Assembly (NCBI GenBank): GCA_004294135.1
Contig: RDZY01000021.1
Location: 1-57,856 of the forward strand
Direction of reading: 5' to 3'
DNA: 57,856 bases
Source: Sphingobacteriia bacterium
GTDB lineage: Bacteria; Bacteroidota; Bacteroidia; Chitinophagales; Chitinophagaceae
Below the pieces are notes generated by a model. The model was not told the origin of the DNA. It saw nothing but the letters and a program-made list of their open reading frames with translations, and searched no databases. The position numbers and the translations under genes are program-made. Positions 7,609-16,883 of the stretch are shown piece after piece. The first letter of the stretch is position 1. Each line of letters opens with the position of its first letter.

Positions 7609-8571
7609 TTATACGATTCCTTCTCTAACTAAATCGTGTAAGTGCAGTATGCCTAGGTAATGGTTGTTTTCTGCTACTATGAGTTGACTGATATTGTGCT
7701 TTCTCAATATCTCTAAAGCTTCCACTGCCAATGACTGCGGCGAAACGGTGATTGGATGAAGTGATAAAATATCTTTTGCGGTAATGGTACTGATATCGGA
7801 TGATTTTTCCAGCATCCTTCTCAGGTCTCCGTCGGTAATAATACCAATCATTTGTTGCTGTTCATCTACAACAGCGGTTACGCCCAATCTCTTCTCCGTT
7901 ATTTCTACAATCACTTCTCTTAAGGTAGCGGTAGGTAAAACACTTGGCTTTTCATTGCTTGCTATCATAATATCTACCCTTAAATAGAGGCGTTTGCCCA
8001 GGTTGCCACCTGGATGAAAACGAGCAAAATCACGGTCTTTAAATCCATTCAATTCCATCAGGCAAATGGCCAGTACATCTCCCATCACCATCTGTGCAGT
8101 AGTGCTGCTGGTGGGTGCTAAATTATTGGGACATGCTTCTTTAGCAACAGTGGTATTGAGTATAAAGTCAGCATGATTGGCTAAAAAACTTTCAGTGGAC
8201 CCAACCATACCTATTAATATATTGCCAAAACTTTTAATAAGTGGTACTAATACTTTTATTTCAGCACTTTCTCCGCTTTTACTAATGAGTAAAACAATAT
8301 CATCAGCGGTAATCATTCCCAAATCACCATGAATGGCATCGGCTGCGTGCATGAAAAGAGCAGGTGTTCCAGTAGAGTTAAGCGTAGCCACAATTTTTTG
8401 TGCAACAATGGCACTTTTACCAATTCCACTCACAACCAACCTGCCTTTAGCACTGTGGATGGTTTCAATAATTGGTTCAAAAGCATCATCAATAAAGGAT
8501 GCAAGCGCGCTTACTGATTCACTTTCCGTTTGAATGGTTTGCAAAGCTATATTGCGAATAGATTGTGTCAT
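7609..8571 (-). CDS. kdsD: Arabinose-5-phosphate isomerase (KpsF/GutQ family)
   Basis: This protein of about 320 residues interconverts ribulose-5-phosphate and arabinose-5-phosphate, the first step of Kdo synthesis for lipopolysaccharide. An N-terminal SIS domain contains VSGIGKSAIVAQKI, AADAIHGDLGMI and LLISKSGESAEI. The RFHPGGNLGKRL block follows, then two C-terminal CBS domains (about 200-320). ATG at 8569-8571 is preferred over the TTG at 8580: the TTG lies inside a TATCTTTG promoter box, so the transcript probably starts at or just before the ATG. It is likely cotranscribed with manC. Confidence 0.92.
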   Translation of the reverse strand: MTQSIRNIALQTIQTESESVSALASFIDDAFEPIIETIHSAKGRLVVSGIGKSAIVAQKIVATLNSTGTPALFMHAADAIHGDLGMITADDIVLLISKSGESAEIKVLVPLIKSFGNILIGMVGSTESFLANHADFILNTTVAKEACPNNLAPTSSTTAQMVMGDVLAICLMELNGFKDRDFARFHPGGNLGKRLYLRVDIMIASNEKPSVLPTATLREVIVEITEKRLGVTAVVDEQQQMIGIITDGDLRRMLEKSSDISTITAKDILSLHPITVSPQSLAVEALEILRKHNISQLIVAENNHYLGILHLHDLVREGIV

Positions 8572-8577
8572 AACGTG

Positions 8578-8585
8578 CAAAGATA
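8578..8585 (-). promoter_or_regulatory. kdsD promoter, -7 box TATCTTTG
   Basis: On the minus strand this is an exact TAnnTTTG match ending 6 bp before the kdsD ATG. The start of transcription would fall within a few bases of the start codon, giving a leaderless or nearly leaderless mRNA. Confidence 0.55.
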
Positions 8586-8759
8586 AACTTTAACAGCATA
8601 AGGAAGGTATTGACGTTATAGTTCGTTAACTTCGCTCCCCTTTGTCAAAAAAAATCATTTTGTCAAAATTTCATACAATTTTTATACACCAGTTCCAATT
8701 AATTAACTATCTTATACAAGCATAGAATGTTCTTAGCTAAAGAAAACTGATTCTTCCCA

Positions 8760-11033
8760 ATGGCAACTAATACAAAAAAAGTGGTGACAAAAAAAGCAGC
8801 ACTCAAAAAAACGACTATCAAAACCGCACAACCTGCACATGATTATCCTATTCACAGTGCTCTAGAACAATATTTTGGTTTCAAAGAATTTAAAGGAACA
8901 CAGGAAAAAACCATTAACAGTCTGTTAGATGGTAATGACACTTTTGTGATTATGCCTACAGGTGGTGGTAAAAGTCTTTGCTACCAATTACCAGCACTAA
9001 TTATGGAGGGCTGCGCAATTGTTGTTTCTCCATTAATTGCATTAATGAAAAACCAAGTTGATTTGGTAAGGGGCTATAGTGAAAATGATGAAGTGGCTCA
9101 TTTTCTAAATTCTTCGCTCAATAAAGGCCAGATTAAAGCCGTGAAAGACGACTTAAATGCTGGCAAAACCAAATTGCTTTATGTGGCTCCAGAAACACTT
9201 ACTAAACAAGAGAATCTGGAATATTTTAGCGACCTAAAGATTTCATTTTTTGCTGTAGATGAAGCGCATTGTATTTCAGAATGGGGACACGATTTTAGGC
9301 CAGAATACAGACGTTTGAGGGAGATGATGGACATCATCAACCCAGATATTCCTGTTATAGCATTAACGGCTACTGCAACACCTAAAGTGCAGAGTGATAT
9401 TGTGAAAAACCTTGGGTTACGCAACGCAAATGTGTTTATTTCTTCTTTCAATCGCGATAATCTTTTTTATGAAATACAGCCTAAAATTGAGAAGGAACAA
9501 ACCGTAAAAAGTATTGTAAAATTCATCAGTCAGCACAAAGGGAAGAGTGGTATTATTTATACACTCAACCGAAAAACTACCGAAGAACTTGCTGAATTAT
9601 TGGTGGCGAATAAAATTAAGGCTGTTGCGTATCACGCAGGATTAGATCAAAAACTTAGAGCAGATAGACAGGATCAATTTTTGAATGAAGATGTGCAGGT
9701 AATTGTTGCTACCATTGCGTTTGGTATGGGTATTGACAAGCCAGATATTCGATTTGTAATTCATTTTAATATACCCAAATCCATCGAAAATTATTACCAA
9801 GAAACGGGTCGCGCGGGTAGGGATGGATTAGAAGGAATTTGTGTACTCTATTATTCTCATAAAGATGTTTCTAAGCTGGAGCATCTGATGCGTGATAAGC
9901 CATTGAGTGAAAGAGAAGTGGGCGCACAACTGATTGATGAAATGGTAGCTTATTCAGAAAGTGCTGTTTGTAGAAGAAAAATTCTGTTGCATTATTTTGG
10001 AGAAGATACTGATATAGAAAATTGTGGATTGTGCGATAACTGTAAAAATCCAAAAGAAAAATTTGAAGCAAAAACAGAAGTAATAAAAGTATTGAAAGTA
10101 GTAAATGCCTTAGATGGTAGGTTTATAACTGACTATGCCGTAAATATACTTTTGGGAAAACTGACCCCACAAAATACCATGTTTAAACACGATGCTTCGC
10201 CTGTTTTTGGGATAGGAAAAGACCAAGAGCCACATTTGTGGAATAGTTTAATTAGGCAATTGCTTTTAGAGAATTATTTAGATAAGGATATTGAAGAATA
10301 TGGCCTAATAAAAGTAACACCCAAAGGAGATAAGTTTTTAAAGAAACCGACTTCTTTTAAAATGGTATTGAATAATTTGTTTGAAGACGCACATGCTGAT
10401 GATGATGAGGGCGAGTCTGCATCTCAAACTGGTGCTGCAACTGATGAACAGCTATTCACTTTGTTGAAAGACCTTCGCCAGAAAGAAGCTAAGAAAAAAA
10501 ACTTACCTCCCTTTGTTATTTTCTTAGAAAATTCTTTGCAGGATATGGCTACTTTATACCCAACCACACTAGAGGAAATGGAGAAATGCCAGGGTGTGAG
10601 TAAAGGTAAATCCATTAAATACGGTAAGCCATTTGTAGAGTTAATTGCTGTGTATGTAAAAGAACATAATATTGAGAAACCTGATGATTTTGTTATGCGC
10701 AGTGTAGCAAATTCTGCCAGTAATAAAATATATATTATTCAAAACGTTGACAAAAAAATACCACTAGAAACCATTGCCAAAAATAAGAGCTTGAAATTGG
10801 ATGAACTCTTAGAAGAAATGGAAACCATTGCAGCAAGCGGCACCCGGCTTAATCTGGACTATGCCATTGATGAATGGCTGGATGAAGAAGACCAAGAAGA
10901 AATCATTGCTTATTTTAAAAGCTGTGAAACTTCTTCCCTAGAACTTGCAAAGGAGGAGCTGGCTGAGTATGACTATAACTTGGAACAACTAAAGATTATG
11001 AGAATTAAGTTCCTAAGTGTATATGGGAACTAA
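8760..11033 (+). CDS. recQ: ATP-dependent DNA helicase RecQ
   Basis: This 757-residue 3'-5' DNA helicase acts in recombination repair. A Lys-rich N-terminal tail of about 28 residues precedes the helicase core. The core has motif I MPTGGGKSLCYQ (65-76), the DEAH box with VDEAHCISEWGHDF (about 167), motif III ALTATATPKV, and motif VI YYQETGRAGRDG. An RQC domain has the four zinc cysteines (VCRRKILLHYFG, then CGLCDNC, about 403-427). A C-terminal HRDC domain starts near 580 (LPPFVIFLENSLQDMATLYP). A further acidic tail of about 100 residues extends it beyond E. coli RecQ (about 610). It is divergent from kdsD. Confidence 0.95.
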   Translation: MATNTKKVVTKKAALKKTTIKTAQPAHDYPIHSALEQYFGFKEFKGTQEKTINSLLDGNDTFVIMPTGGGKSLCYQLPALIMEGCAIVVSPLIALMKNQVDLVRGYSENDEVAHFLNSSLNKGQIKAVKDDLNAGKTKLLYVAPETLTKQENLEYFSDLKISFFAVDEAHCISEWGHDFRPEYRRLREMMDIINPDIPVIALTATATPKVQSDIVKNLGLRNANVFISSFNRDNLFYEIQPKIEKEQTVKSIVKFISQHKGKSGIIYTLNRKTTEELAELLVANKIKAVAYHAGLDQKLRADRQDQFLNEDVQVIVATIAFGMGIDKPDIRFVIHFNIPKSIENYYQETGRAGRDGLEGICVLYYSHKDVSKLEHLMRDKPLSEREVGAQLIDEMVAYSESAVCRRKILLHYFGEDTDIENCGLCDNCKNPKEKFEAKTEVIKVLKVVNALDGRFITDYAVNILLGKLTPQNTMFKHDASPVFGIGKDQEPHLWNSLIRQLLLENYLDKDIEEYGLIKVTPKGDKFLKKPTSFKMVLNNLFEDAHADDDEGESASQTGAATDEQLFTLLKDLRQKEAKKKNLPPFVIFLENSLQDMATLYPTTLEEMEKCQGVSKGKSIKYGKPFVELIAVYVKEHNIEKPDDFVMRSVANSASNKIYIIQNVDKKIPLETIAKNKSLKLDELLEEMETIAASGTRLNLDYAIDEWLDEEDQEEIIAYFKSCETSSLELAKEELAEYDYNLEQLKIMRIKFLSVYGN

Positions 11034-11084
11034 GCGGCTGTTTTATACTGCTTTAAAATTTATTCTAATTATAGCGGCTGCCTA

Positions 11085-12128
11085 TTATTTTTTTAAATAA
11101 ACCATTTTTCGCAATGCCACATTTTCTCTGATATTGAGATAATACAGATTCATATCTCCAATATGATAGTTTTTGGTAGTGTAAAATATATTACCAAAAA
11201 ACTTTGGCTTACTACTCCATAAAATATTACCCGCTACCACAGCATTGGTTACCCTTGGAATTACCTTATTAAAATTCATGAGAACCCCACCCTTGTTTAA
11301 CTCCCTTGCTGCCATTGGCTTATCTATTTCCCAAGTAATGGGATTGGTAACAATAGCCGTAAATTTTTCTTGCTGAATCTGTTCTGGAATATAGCCTGAT
11401 TTATAAGTACGCCAGCTACAAATACAACCAGTTTGTTCAGGCTTTAAGCAAGCTTTTAACTTTGTAAAATAATTGTTTTCAATGGGCATGCCAACCAGAT
11501 AAGCAACTACCAATTTGTTGCGTAAATTCGTGGTATCAAAAAAATCTTTTAGTAAGCGTTTGCCGTGGGTGGTACCTTGACTATGAGCTGCAATTACTAT
11601 CGGCCTTCCATTATTGTGATTGGCTAAATAATATTCAAACGCTTTTTTAATGTCAACATAAGCCAAGTTGAATGCATCCATAGCAGCGATGCTATCGGCC
11701 AAGTTTTTCGGAAAATAAGCAGAAAAAATAGCCTGCCTATACCTTGGTGCGAATATTCTGCCCGCTTCATTAAAAATACTCGCTTGAAAAAGTATGGTGG
11801 AAAAGTCGGTCTTGGCATTGATTTTTATATTATTAATGGGCGCATTCCAACCGTAGGTTTTGGCTTCATCTATATAAGTAGTGGGATGTATAAAGAATAC
11901 GTCAACCGTAGAATCGGGTTGGTAATTATTCATCAGCATTGCTGGAACACTATCTGATGCGTCAATTTTATAAGGATGCGCTGCCCAATAGTATAAGTCG
12001 CTGTAATTTGGAATAGCAGTTTTAGTTTGTACTAAATAGGTCTTTTCTACTGTTTTATATTGGTAACAGCAAGCAGAAAATAGTAATAAAGCTAGGAAGG
12101 AAAAAAAAATCAATAGTCGCATTTTCAT
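11085..12128 (-). CDS. DUF3089 family lipoprotein, alpha/beta hydrolase-like
   Basis: This 347-residue protein has a lipoprotein signal (hydrophobic stretch then LLLFSAC, lipid Cys at about 20), so it is probably anchored in an outer or inner membrane leaflet. The body matches the DUF3089 family: VDVFFIHPTTYIDEA near 95-110, and a serine-hydrolase elbow in IVIAAHSQGTTHGKRLL. The elbow suggests an esterase, lipase or similar hydrolase, but the substrate is unknown. It is convergent with recQ and divergent from the oxygenase gene. Confidence 0.82.
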   Translation of the reverse strand: MKMRLLIFFSFLALLLFSACCYQYKTVEKTYLVQTKTAIPNYSDLYYWAAHPYKIDASDSVPAMLMNNYQPDSTVDVFFIHPTTYIDEAKTYGWNAPINNIKINAKTDFSTILFQASIFNEAGRIFAPRYRQAIFSAYFPKNLADSIAAMDAFNLAYVDIKKAFEYYLANHNNGRPIVIAAHSQGTTHGKRLLKDFFDTTNLRNKLVVAYLVGMPIENNYFTKLKACLKPEQTGCICSWRTYKSGYIPEQIQQEKFTAIVTNPITWEIDKPMAARELNKGGVLMNFNKVIPRVTNAVVAGNILWSSKPKFFGNIFYTTKNYHIGDMNLYYLNIRENVALRKMVYLKK

Positions 12129-12180
12129 CAGTTAAAGTTGAATGAAATTAGTGTAATTCACTGTGTTATTGAATTTCCTG

Positions 12181-12188
12181 TATTTTTG
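12181..12188 (+). promoter_or_regulatory. Promoter -7 box TATTTTTG of the oxygenase-chromate operon
   Basis: Exact TAnnTTTG match ending 12 bp before the ATG at 12201. It favours that ATG over the in-frame ATG at 12138, which would lie upstream of the transcript start. Confidence 0.45.
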
Positions 12189-12200
12189 AAAAAAATTGTT

Positions 12201-13145
12201 ATGGCCATACCAGTTGTTGATTTAGCCGATTTTACCCAAGGTAATGCTGTTCAAAAAGCATCTTTCGTAGAAGCATTGGGAAAAGCTTATGAAGAAGTGG
12301 GTTTTGTTGCAGTAAAAAATCATGGGGTACCCGATGAATTAATTGCGCATCAATATGAGTATGTGCAGCAATTTTTTTCACTGCCATTGTCCAAAAAATC
12401 TGGGTATGAAATTCCCGGTCTCGCAGGTCAGCGTGGATACACCAGTTTTGGTAGAGAGCATGCTAAGGGTAGCGAGGCTCCAGATTTAAAAGAGTTTTTT
12501 CAGTATGGACAAACGGTGGAAGATGCAGATCCCATCTCAGCAGATTACCCAGCAAATGTTCCCGTGAATGAAATAGCTGCTTTCAACGAAACGCTTTTTA
12601 ATGCCTATCGTAATTTTGAAAAAAGCGGAAAAGCTTTACTACAAGCTATTGCCCTTTATTTGGGATTGAATGAAAACTATTTTGACCCTTATATTCACAA
12701 TGGCAATTCAATTCTACGATGCATTCATTATCCGCCCATTACCATAGAGCCGAAGAGTGCTATTCGTGCGGAACAGCATGAAGATATTAATTTAATAACC
12801 TTGTTGGTAGGCGCTTCAGCGGATGGTTTGCAAATTCTAACCAAGCAAGGAGAATGGGTAAATGTTACTTCTTTGCCAGAACAAATTGTGGTGAATGTGG
12901 GTGATATGTTACAGCGACTCACCAATAATAAATTAAGAAGTACTACGCATCGTGTAGTGAATCCTGCTCGTGAACTTTGGCATACTAGTAGATTTTCTAT
13001 GCCTTTTTTTCTACATCCAAGAAGTGAAATGAATCTGAATTGTTTAGAAAATTGTATAGATAAAGCCCATCCTAAAGCTTACCCCGATACTACGGCTGGA
13101 GCCTATTTAGATGAACGATTAAGAGAGATAGGGTTGAAGAAATGA
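12201..13145 (+). CDS. Isopenicillin N synthase family 2-oxoglutarate/Fe(II) oxygenase
   Basis: This 314-residue non-haem iron oxygenase has an N-terminal DIOX_N region ([11 protein letters not shown], then [16 protein letters not shown]) and a jelly-roll core. The iron ligands are His193 and Asp195 in [14 protein letters not shown] and His250 in STTHRVVNP. Arg264 in SRFSMPFF would bind the 2-oxoglutarate carboxylate. Family members hydroxylate or desaturate small metabolites; the substrate here is unknown. The stop overlaps the ATG of the chromate transporter gene (ATGA), so the two are translationally coupled. The start at 12201 is chosen because the family begins at this point and a promoter box lies just upstream. 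Confidence 0.85.
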   Translation: MAIPVVDLADFTQGNAVQKASFVEALGKAYEEVGFVAVKNHGVPDELIAHQYEYVQQFFSLPLSKKSGYEIPGLAGQRGYTSFGREHAKGSEAPDLKEFFQYGQTVEDADPISADYPANVPVNEIAAFNETLFNAYRNFEKSGKALLQAIALYLGLNENYFDPYIHNGNSILRCIHYPPITIEPKSAIRAEQHEDINLITLLVGASADGLQILTKQGEWVNVTSLPEQIVVNVGDMLQRLTNNKLRSTTHRVVNPARELWHTSRFSMPFFLHPRSEMNLNCLENCIDKAHPKAYPDTTAGAYLDERLREIGLKK

Positions 13146-14398
13146 TGATTCTAAGGCATATACCTTTTTTAAGAGCTGTACTATTGCATAGCATTACTGC
13201 CTTTGGTGGTCCACAAGGTCATTTGGGGATGATGATGAAAACTTTTGTTCAGCAGCGAGGTGATTTAACAGAACAGGAATTGATTGAGTACAATGGATTC
13301 TGCCAGTTATTGCCGGGTGCATCTTCTACGCAAACGCTCACCCTTATTGGGTATAAGCGAGGTGGAGTTTCACTGGCATTGATCACGTTGTTAATTTGGA
13401 TCTTACCAGCTTCTATATTAATGGCGAGCTTGTCATTTTTGCTGAATTATTTTGATCATACCCAAAACCCAGCTCATTTCTTTCGATTTATTCAACCAAT
13501 GGCCATTGGGTTTATCAGCTATTCTACTTATCGTATTTTTGGTTTTTCTATTCACAATACCATTACTAGGGTCATAGTTATTATTGCAGCACTTGCTACT
13601 TTTATAGCTTTTAAAACGCCTTGGATTTTTCCTGTTTTAATACTTTTGGCAGGCGTTGCCACCAATTTTAGCGAAAAAAGAATCTTACAAAAAGGAGTGC
13701 CACCCAAACAAGTAAAATGGGGTAATTTGCTTATTTTTTTAGTCCTTTTTGGTACGGCAGGTTATTTGTCGGAAACTGCCACCACCAATAATTGGAAAAA
13801 CAGAAAAGTATTTAATGTATTTGAAAATAATTATCGTTTTGGAAGCTTGGTTTTTGGGGGCGGCGATGTATTGATTCCATTGATGTATGAACAGTATAAT
13901 ACTCGGCCACAGTCCCAAAAAATCCAACAAAATAAGCGAGATGTCTTAAAAATCAAGAAAGAAGATTTATTAATAGGTTCGGGCATGGTTCGGGCAATTC
14001 CAGGGCCAGTATTTTCAATTGGCGCATTTACAGGAGGTATGGTATTGAGGGATCAGGGCACTGGAATTCAGTTATTAGGCTGTATAATAGGTGCCATTGG
14101 CATTTTTCTGCCCAGTGCATTATTGGTACTTTTTTTCTTTCCTGTTTGGCAAAATCTTAAAAAATATGCTGTCATTTTTCGATCCCTAGAAGGCATTCAT
14201 GCGGCTGTAGTAGGTATTATGATGGGGTCTATAGCTTTTATGTTGAAAGACAATATTTTATTCGGTTTATTTGATCGGAATTGGTTGGCTTTGTGGGATA
14301 TTTTAATTGTTTTCACTACTTTTTTTATCCTTAAGCTGAACCGTATTCCAGCCCCTTTTATAGTTATTGCTTGCTTAATATTGGGCGTGTTGCTATAA
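13142..14398 (+). CDS. chrA: Chromate transporter, CHR family
   Basis: This 418-residue polytopic inner-membrane protein has about ten to twelve hydrophobic segments. Both CHR half-domains are visible. The first has [15 protein letters not shown] and [18 protein letters not shown]. The second has [19 protein letters not shown], ending with [20 protein letters not shown] proteins export chromate in exchange for protons or act on sulfate-like anions. Pairing with an oxygenase by a 4-bp overlap is unusual for a plain chromate resistance gene, so the natural substrate may differ. Confidence 0.85.
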   Translation: MMILRHIPFLRAVLLHSITAFGGPQGHLGMMMKTFVQQRGDLTEQELIEYNGFCQLLPGASSTQTLTLIGYKRGGVSLALITLLIWILPASILMASLSFLLNYFDHTQNPAHFFRFIQPMAIGFISYSTYRIFGFSIHNTITRVIVIIAALATFIAFKTPWIFPVLILLAGVATNFSEKRILQKGVPPKQVKWGNLLIFLVLFGTAGYLSETATTNNWKNRKVFNVFENNYRFGSLVFGGGDVLIPLMYEQYNTRPQSQKIQQNKRDVLKIKKEDLLIGSGMVRAIPGPVFSIGAFTGGMVLRDQGTGIQLLGCIIGAIGIFLPSALLVLFFFPVWQNLKKYAVIFRSLEGIHAAVVGIMMGSIAFMLKDNILFGLFDRNWLALWDILIVFTTFFILKLNRIPAPFIVIACLILGVLL

Positions 14399-14433
14399 TT
14401 TTACTATCTTACTTTATAGCATAAATATTTACC

Positions 14434-15177
14434 ATGGTTACCATTGCATTATACAACCTGAAAGGTGGAGTAGGCAAAACTGCCTCAGCCATTAATTTAG
14501 CTTTTCTTGCAGCCAAAGCTGGGTATAAAACCCTTGTATGGGATTTGGATCCGCAGGGATCTGCTTCTTTTTATTTGGGCGCTAGTAGTGCAGCAAAAAA
14601 TGAAGCAAAAAAAATATTGAATAATGAAATGGAATTGGCAGATGCCATTCAGCATACTTCTTATAATCATTTAGATATTATTCCAGCAGATTTATCTGCG
14701 AGGCATGCGGATATACTATTGAATGATATGAAGCAATCAAAAAAAAGGATTGCTGCTATATTATCTACGGTAAAAAAAGAGTACGACCTTGTTTTTCTGG
14801 ATTGCCCTCCAGGTATTTCTGTTTTACACGACGCGGTATTTACAGGAGTTGATTGGGTATTGATGCCAAATATCCCTACTACATTATCTATTCGTTCTTA
14901 TGAATCAGTGTTGAACTATTTCAAAGAAAATAATTTAGATATCAGCAAACTAAAATGCTTTTTTAGTATGGTAGATCATCGAAAAAATCTGCATCACGAA
15001 GTAATCAATGATTTTTATAAGGACAAAGTATTTCTTAAAAATTATATTCCTTATTTAAGTGATGTTGAGAAAATGGGAGTGAATGAAGCTCCGCTTGAAA
15101 CCTTTGCTGCCAGCAGTTATGCGGCACAGTGCTATAGAGACTTGTGGAAGGAAATAAAAAAAACTTGTATTGACTAA
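14434..15177 (+). CDS. ParA family ATPase (MinD/ParA superfamily)
   Basis: This 247-residue deviant Walker ATPase has YNLKGGVGKTASAINLAF (deviant Walker A with the signature lysine) and LVWDLDPQGSASFYLG. The Walker B-like LVFLDCPPGISVLHDAVF lies near 125. ParA-type proteins position chromosomes, plasmids or protein complexes through ATP-dependent DNA binding. No parB or parS neighbour is seen, so this is an orphan ParA and may position something other than the origin. An esterase-like gene follows 15 bp later on the same strand. Confidence 0.88.
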   Translation: MVTIALYNLKGGVGKTASAINLAFLAAKAGYKTLVWDLDPQGSASFYLGASSAAKNEAKKILNNEMELADAIQHTSYNHLDIIPADLSARHADILLNDMKQSKKRIAAILSTVKKEYDLVFLDCPPGISVLHDAVFTGVDWVLMPNIPTTLSIRSYESVLNYFKENNLDISKLKCFFSMVDHRKNLHHEVINDFYKDKVFLKNYIPYLSDVEKMGVNEAPLETFAASSYAAQCYRDLWKEIKKTCID

Positions 15178-15192
15178 AAGCTAATAATAAAA

Positions 15193-15924
15193 ATGAATAG
15201 AGAAGTTTTATCGTGGTACAGTCCCGCACTTAATAGAGAAATGCCCATTGCAGTATATGGTCATTATGGTTTTGCCATCTTATTAATTCCTACAGCTGCA
15301 GCAGATTATCTGGAGTATGAACGTTTTCAACTGATAGATGCCTTGGCGCCTTTTATTGATGCTGGAAAATGTAGGGTATTCAGTATTGACAGTATGAATA
15401 AAGAGAGTTGGATGAATAATGAAATGATTCCATCTCACAAAGCCATCCGGCATAATCAGTTCAACCAATATGTATTTGATGAAGTAGTGCCGTTTATTCG
15501 AAATAGAACAAGTGCTGAAACCATGATTTATACTTGCGGAGCTTCATTTGGCGCATTACATGCTATGAATCTTTTTTTAAAACGCCCAGATATAATCAAT
15601 GGAGTCATTAGTATGAGTGGTGTTTATGATCTTACAGAATATACGAAAGGCTTTTGGGACGATCAGGTGTACTACAATAGCCCTGCCCACTATATTCCAA
15701 GTTTGGGGGATGAATGGTATATAGATAGAATAAGAGCCAGCCACCATATACATATTTATACGGGGAGTGGGAATTTTGAAGATCCAGAGGCATCTAAACG
15801 ATTTGCAGGCATATTGTACAACAAAAATATCTGGTATGACCTCGATGTTTGGGGCGGTGATATTCACCACGATTGGCCTACCTGGCGGTTGATGCTGCCC
15901 TATATTATTGACAAGAAGTTTTAG
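15193..15924 (+). CDS. Putative esterase, alpha/beta hydrolase fold
   Basis: This 243-residue protein resembles the bacterial esterase (PF00756-like) family. The nucleophile elbow is TCGASFGALHAMN with Ser at about 120. The likely acid is in the GSGNFEDPEA region, and the C-terminal His is in GGDIHHDWPTW. It has no signal peptide, so it is probably cytoplasmic. It follows parA by 15 bp and may be cotranscribed, but no functional link is evident. Confidence 0.78.
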   Translation: MNREVLSWYSPALNREMPIAVYGHYGFAILLIPTAAADYLEYERFQLIDALAPFIDAGKCRVFSIDSMNKESWMNNEMIPSHKAIRHNQFNQYVFDEVVPFIRNRTSAETMIYTCGASFGALHAMNLFLKRPDIINGVISMSGVYDLTEYTKGFWDDQVYYNSPAHYIPSLGDEWYIDRIRASHHIHIYTGSGNFEDPEASKRFAGILYNKNIWYDLDVWGGDIHHDWPTWRLMLPYIIDKKF

Positions 15925-16024
15925 GTGTTCAATCAGTTCCTAACTGCAAAAAGCAAGTTAATTCCGTTGATTGTTATGGAACTATGCTGGGGCTGATTTA
16001 ATATTACAGATTAATAACTGGTAT

Positions 16025-16801
16025 TTGAAAAAACAATTACGCCTTTCTATTTTTATTGGGTGCCTATTACTGCTTTTCACGTTGAGTGAAATCAATGCCC
16101 AATATATTACTGTTAGTGGAACAGTGTACGATATTTCGGCACGGAGACCGCTAGAGGCGGTTGCAGTTCAGAGTACTTCGGGCAGGGGTACCATTACCGA
16201 TTCAACCGGAAGGTATATCCTTACAGTATTGAAAAAAGATTCTATTTGGTTCTCATTAATTGGTAAGTCTACCATGAAATATTCGGTAGATACCATCAGC
16301 AATCAAGACAATTTCAATGTAATGATTCATGTGCGTTCTTATGATTTGCCCGAAGTAAAAGTGCGAAACAATTATTACAAGTATGATTCTTCAATGAATA
16401 GGCAGGATTATGCCAAGGTTTTTAATTTCAATAAGCCTGGCCTCTCTATTATTAGAAATAATACCTATAATCCTGGGGGGACTGCGGGCTTTGACTTAGA
16501 AAGCATCATCAATATGTTTCGGGTAAAAAGGAATAGGAGCATACTCACGCTGCAAAAAAGACTACTAGAGGAAGAAGCTGAAAAGTATGTAAACAATAGG
16601 TTTAGTAAAGCATTTGTTCGTAAAATCACCCATCTTCAATCTCCAGAGCTCGATTCCTTTATGAAGTATAACCGACCAGAATATGGAATGGTGAGGCTGT
16701 TAAATGATTTAGAGCTTGGATATTATATAGGCAAGAGCTATGAGCAATACAAATCGGCTAGGTATAATTGGCGGGGTGCCATGTATAGGCGAAGGGAGTA
16801 A
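16025..16801 (+). CDS. Secreted protein with carboxypeptidase-like regulatory domain
   Basis: With TTG at 16025 as start, the protein begins with a short basic stretch and a hydrophobic signal (FIGCLLLLFTLSEINA), cleaved after NAQ-type residues. A carboxypeptidase-like beta-sandwich follows (VSGTVYDISARRPLEAVAVQ, TDSTGRYILTV). The C-terminal 150 residues are charged and unrecognized (RVKRNRSILTLQKRLLEEEA). An in-frame ATG at 15971 would bury the signal peptide, so the later TTG is preferred. Such proteins are common in Bacteroidota and sit in the periplasm or outer membrane. Function unknown. Confidence 0.72.
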   Translation: MKKQLRLSIFIGCLLLLFTLSEINAQYITVSGTVYDISARRPLEAVAVQSTSGRGTITDSTGRYILTVLKKDSIWFSLIGKSTMKYSVDTISNQDNFNVMIHVRSYDLPEVKVRNNYYKYDSSMNRQDYAKVFNFNKPGLSIIRNNTYNPGGTAGFDLESIINMFRVKRNRSILTLQKRLLEEEAEKYVNNRFSKAFVRKITHLQSPELDSFMKYNRPEYGMVRLLNDLELGYYIGKSYEQYKSARYNWRGAMYRRRE

Positions 16802-16853
16802 TATTGCCATCAACCACTTATACTTTGGTATTTATTTGGCAAGTAAATAATTC

Positions 16854-16861
16854 TATCTTTA
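16854..16861 (+). promoter_or_regulatory. Promoter -7-like box TATCTTTA for the RND operon
   Basis: One mismatch from TAnnTTTG. Transcription would begin near 16868, which suits the TTG start at 16884 and excludes the TTG at 16866. Confidence 0.35.
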
Positions 16862-16883
16862 TTGCTTGCTAAAAACTAGTCTC

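Noticed and set aside
8649..8680. Repeated TTTGTCAAAA upstream of recQ as an operator
   Set aside because: Two copies occur close together, but the sequence is AT-rich and short, and no matching regulator or second location was found.
14434..15177. Plasmid partition locus or replication origin
   Set aside because: ParA is present but no parB, parS-like repeats, dnaA boxes or rep gene accompany it; neighbours are chromosomal-type genes.
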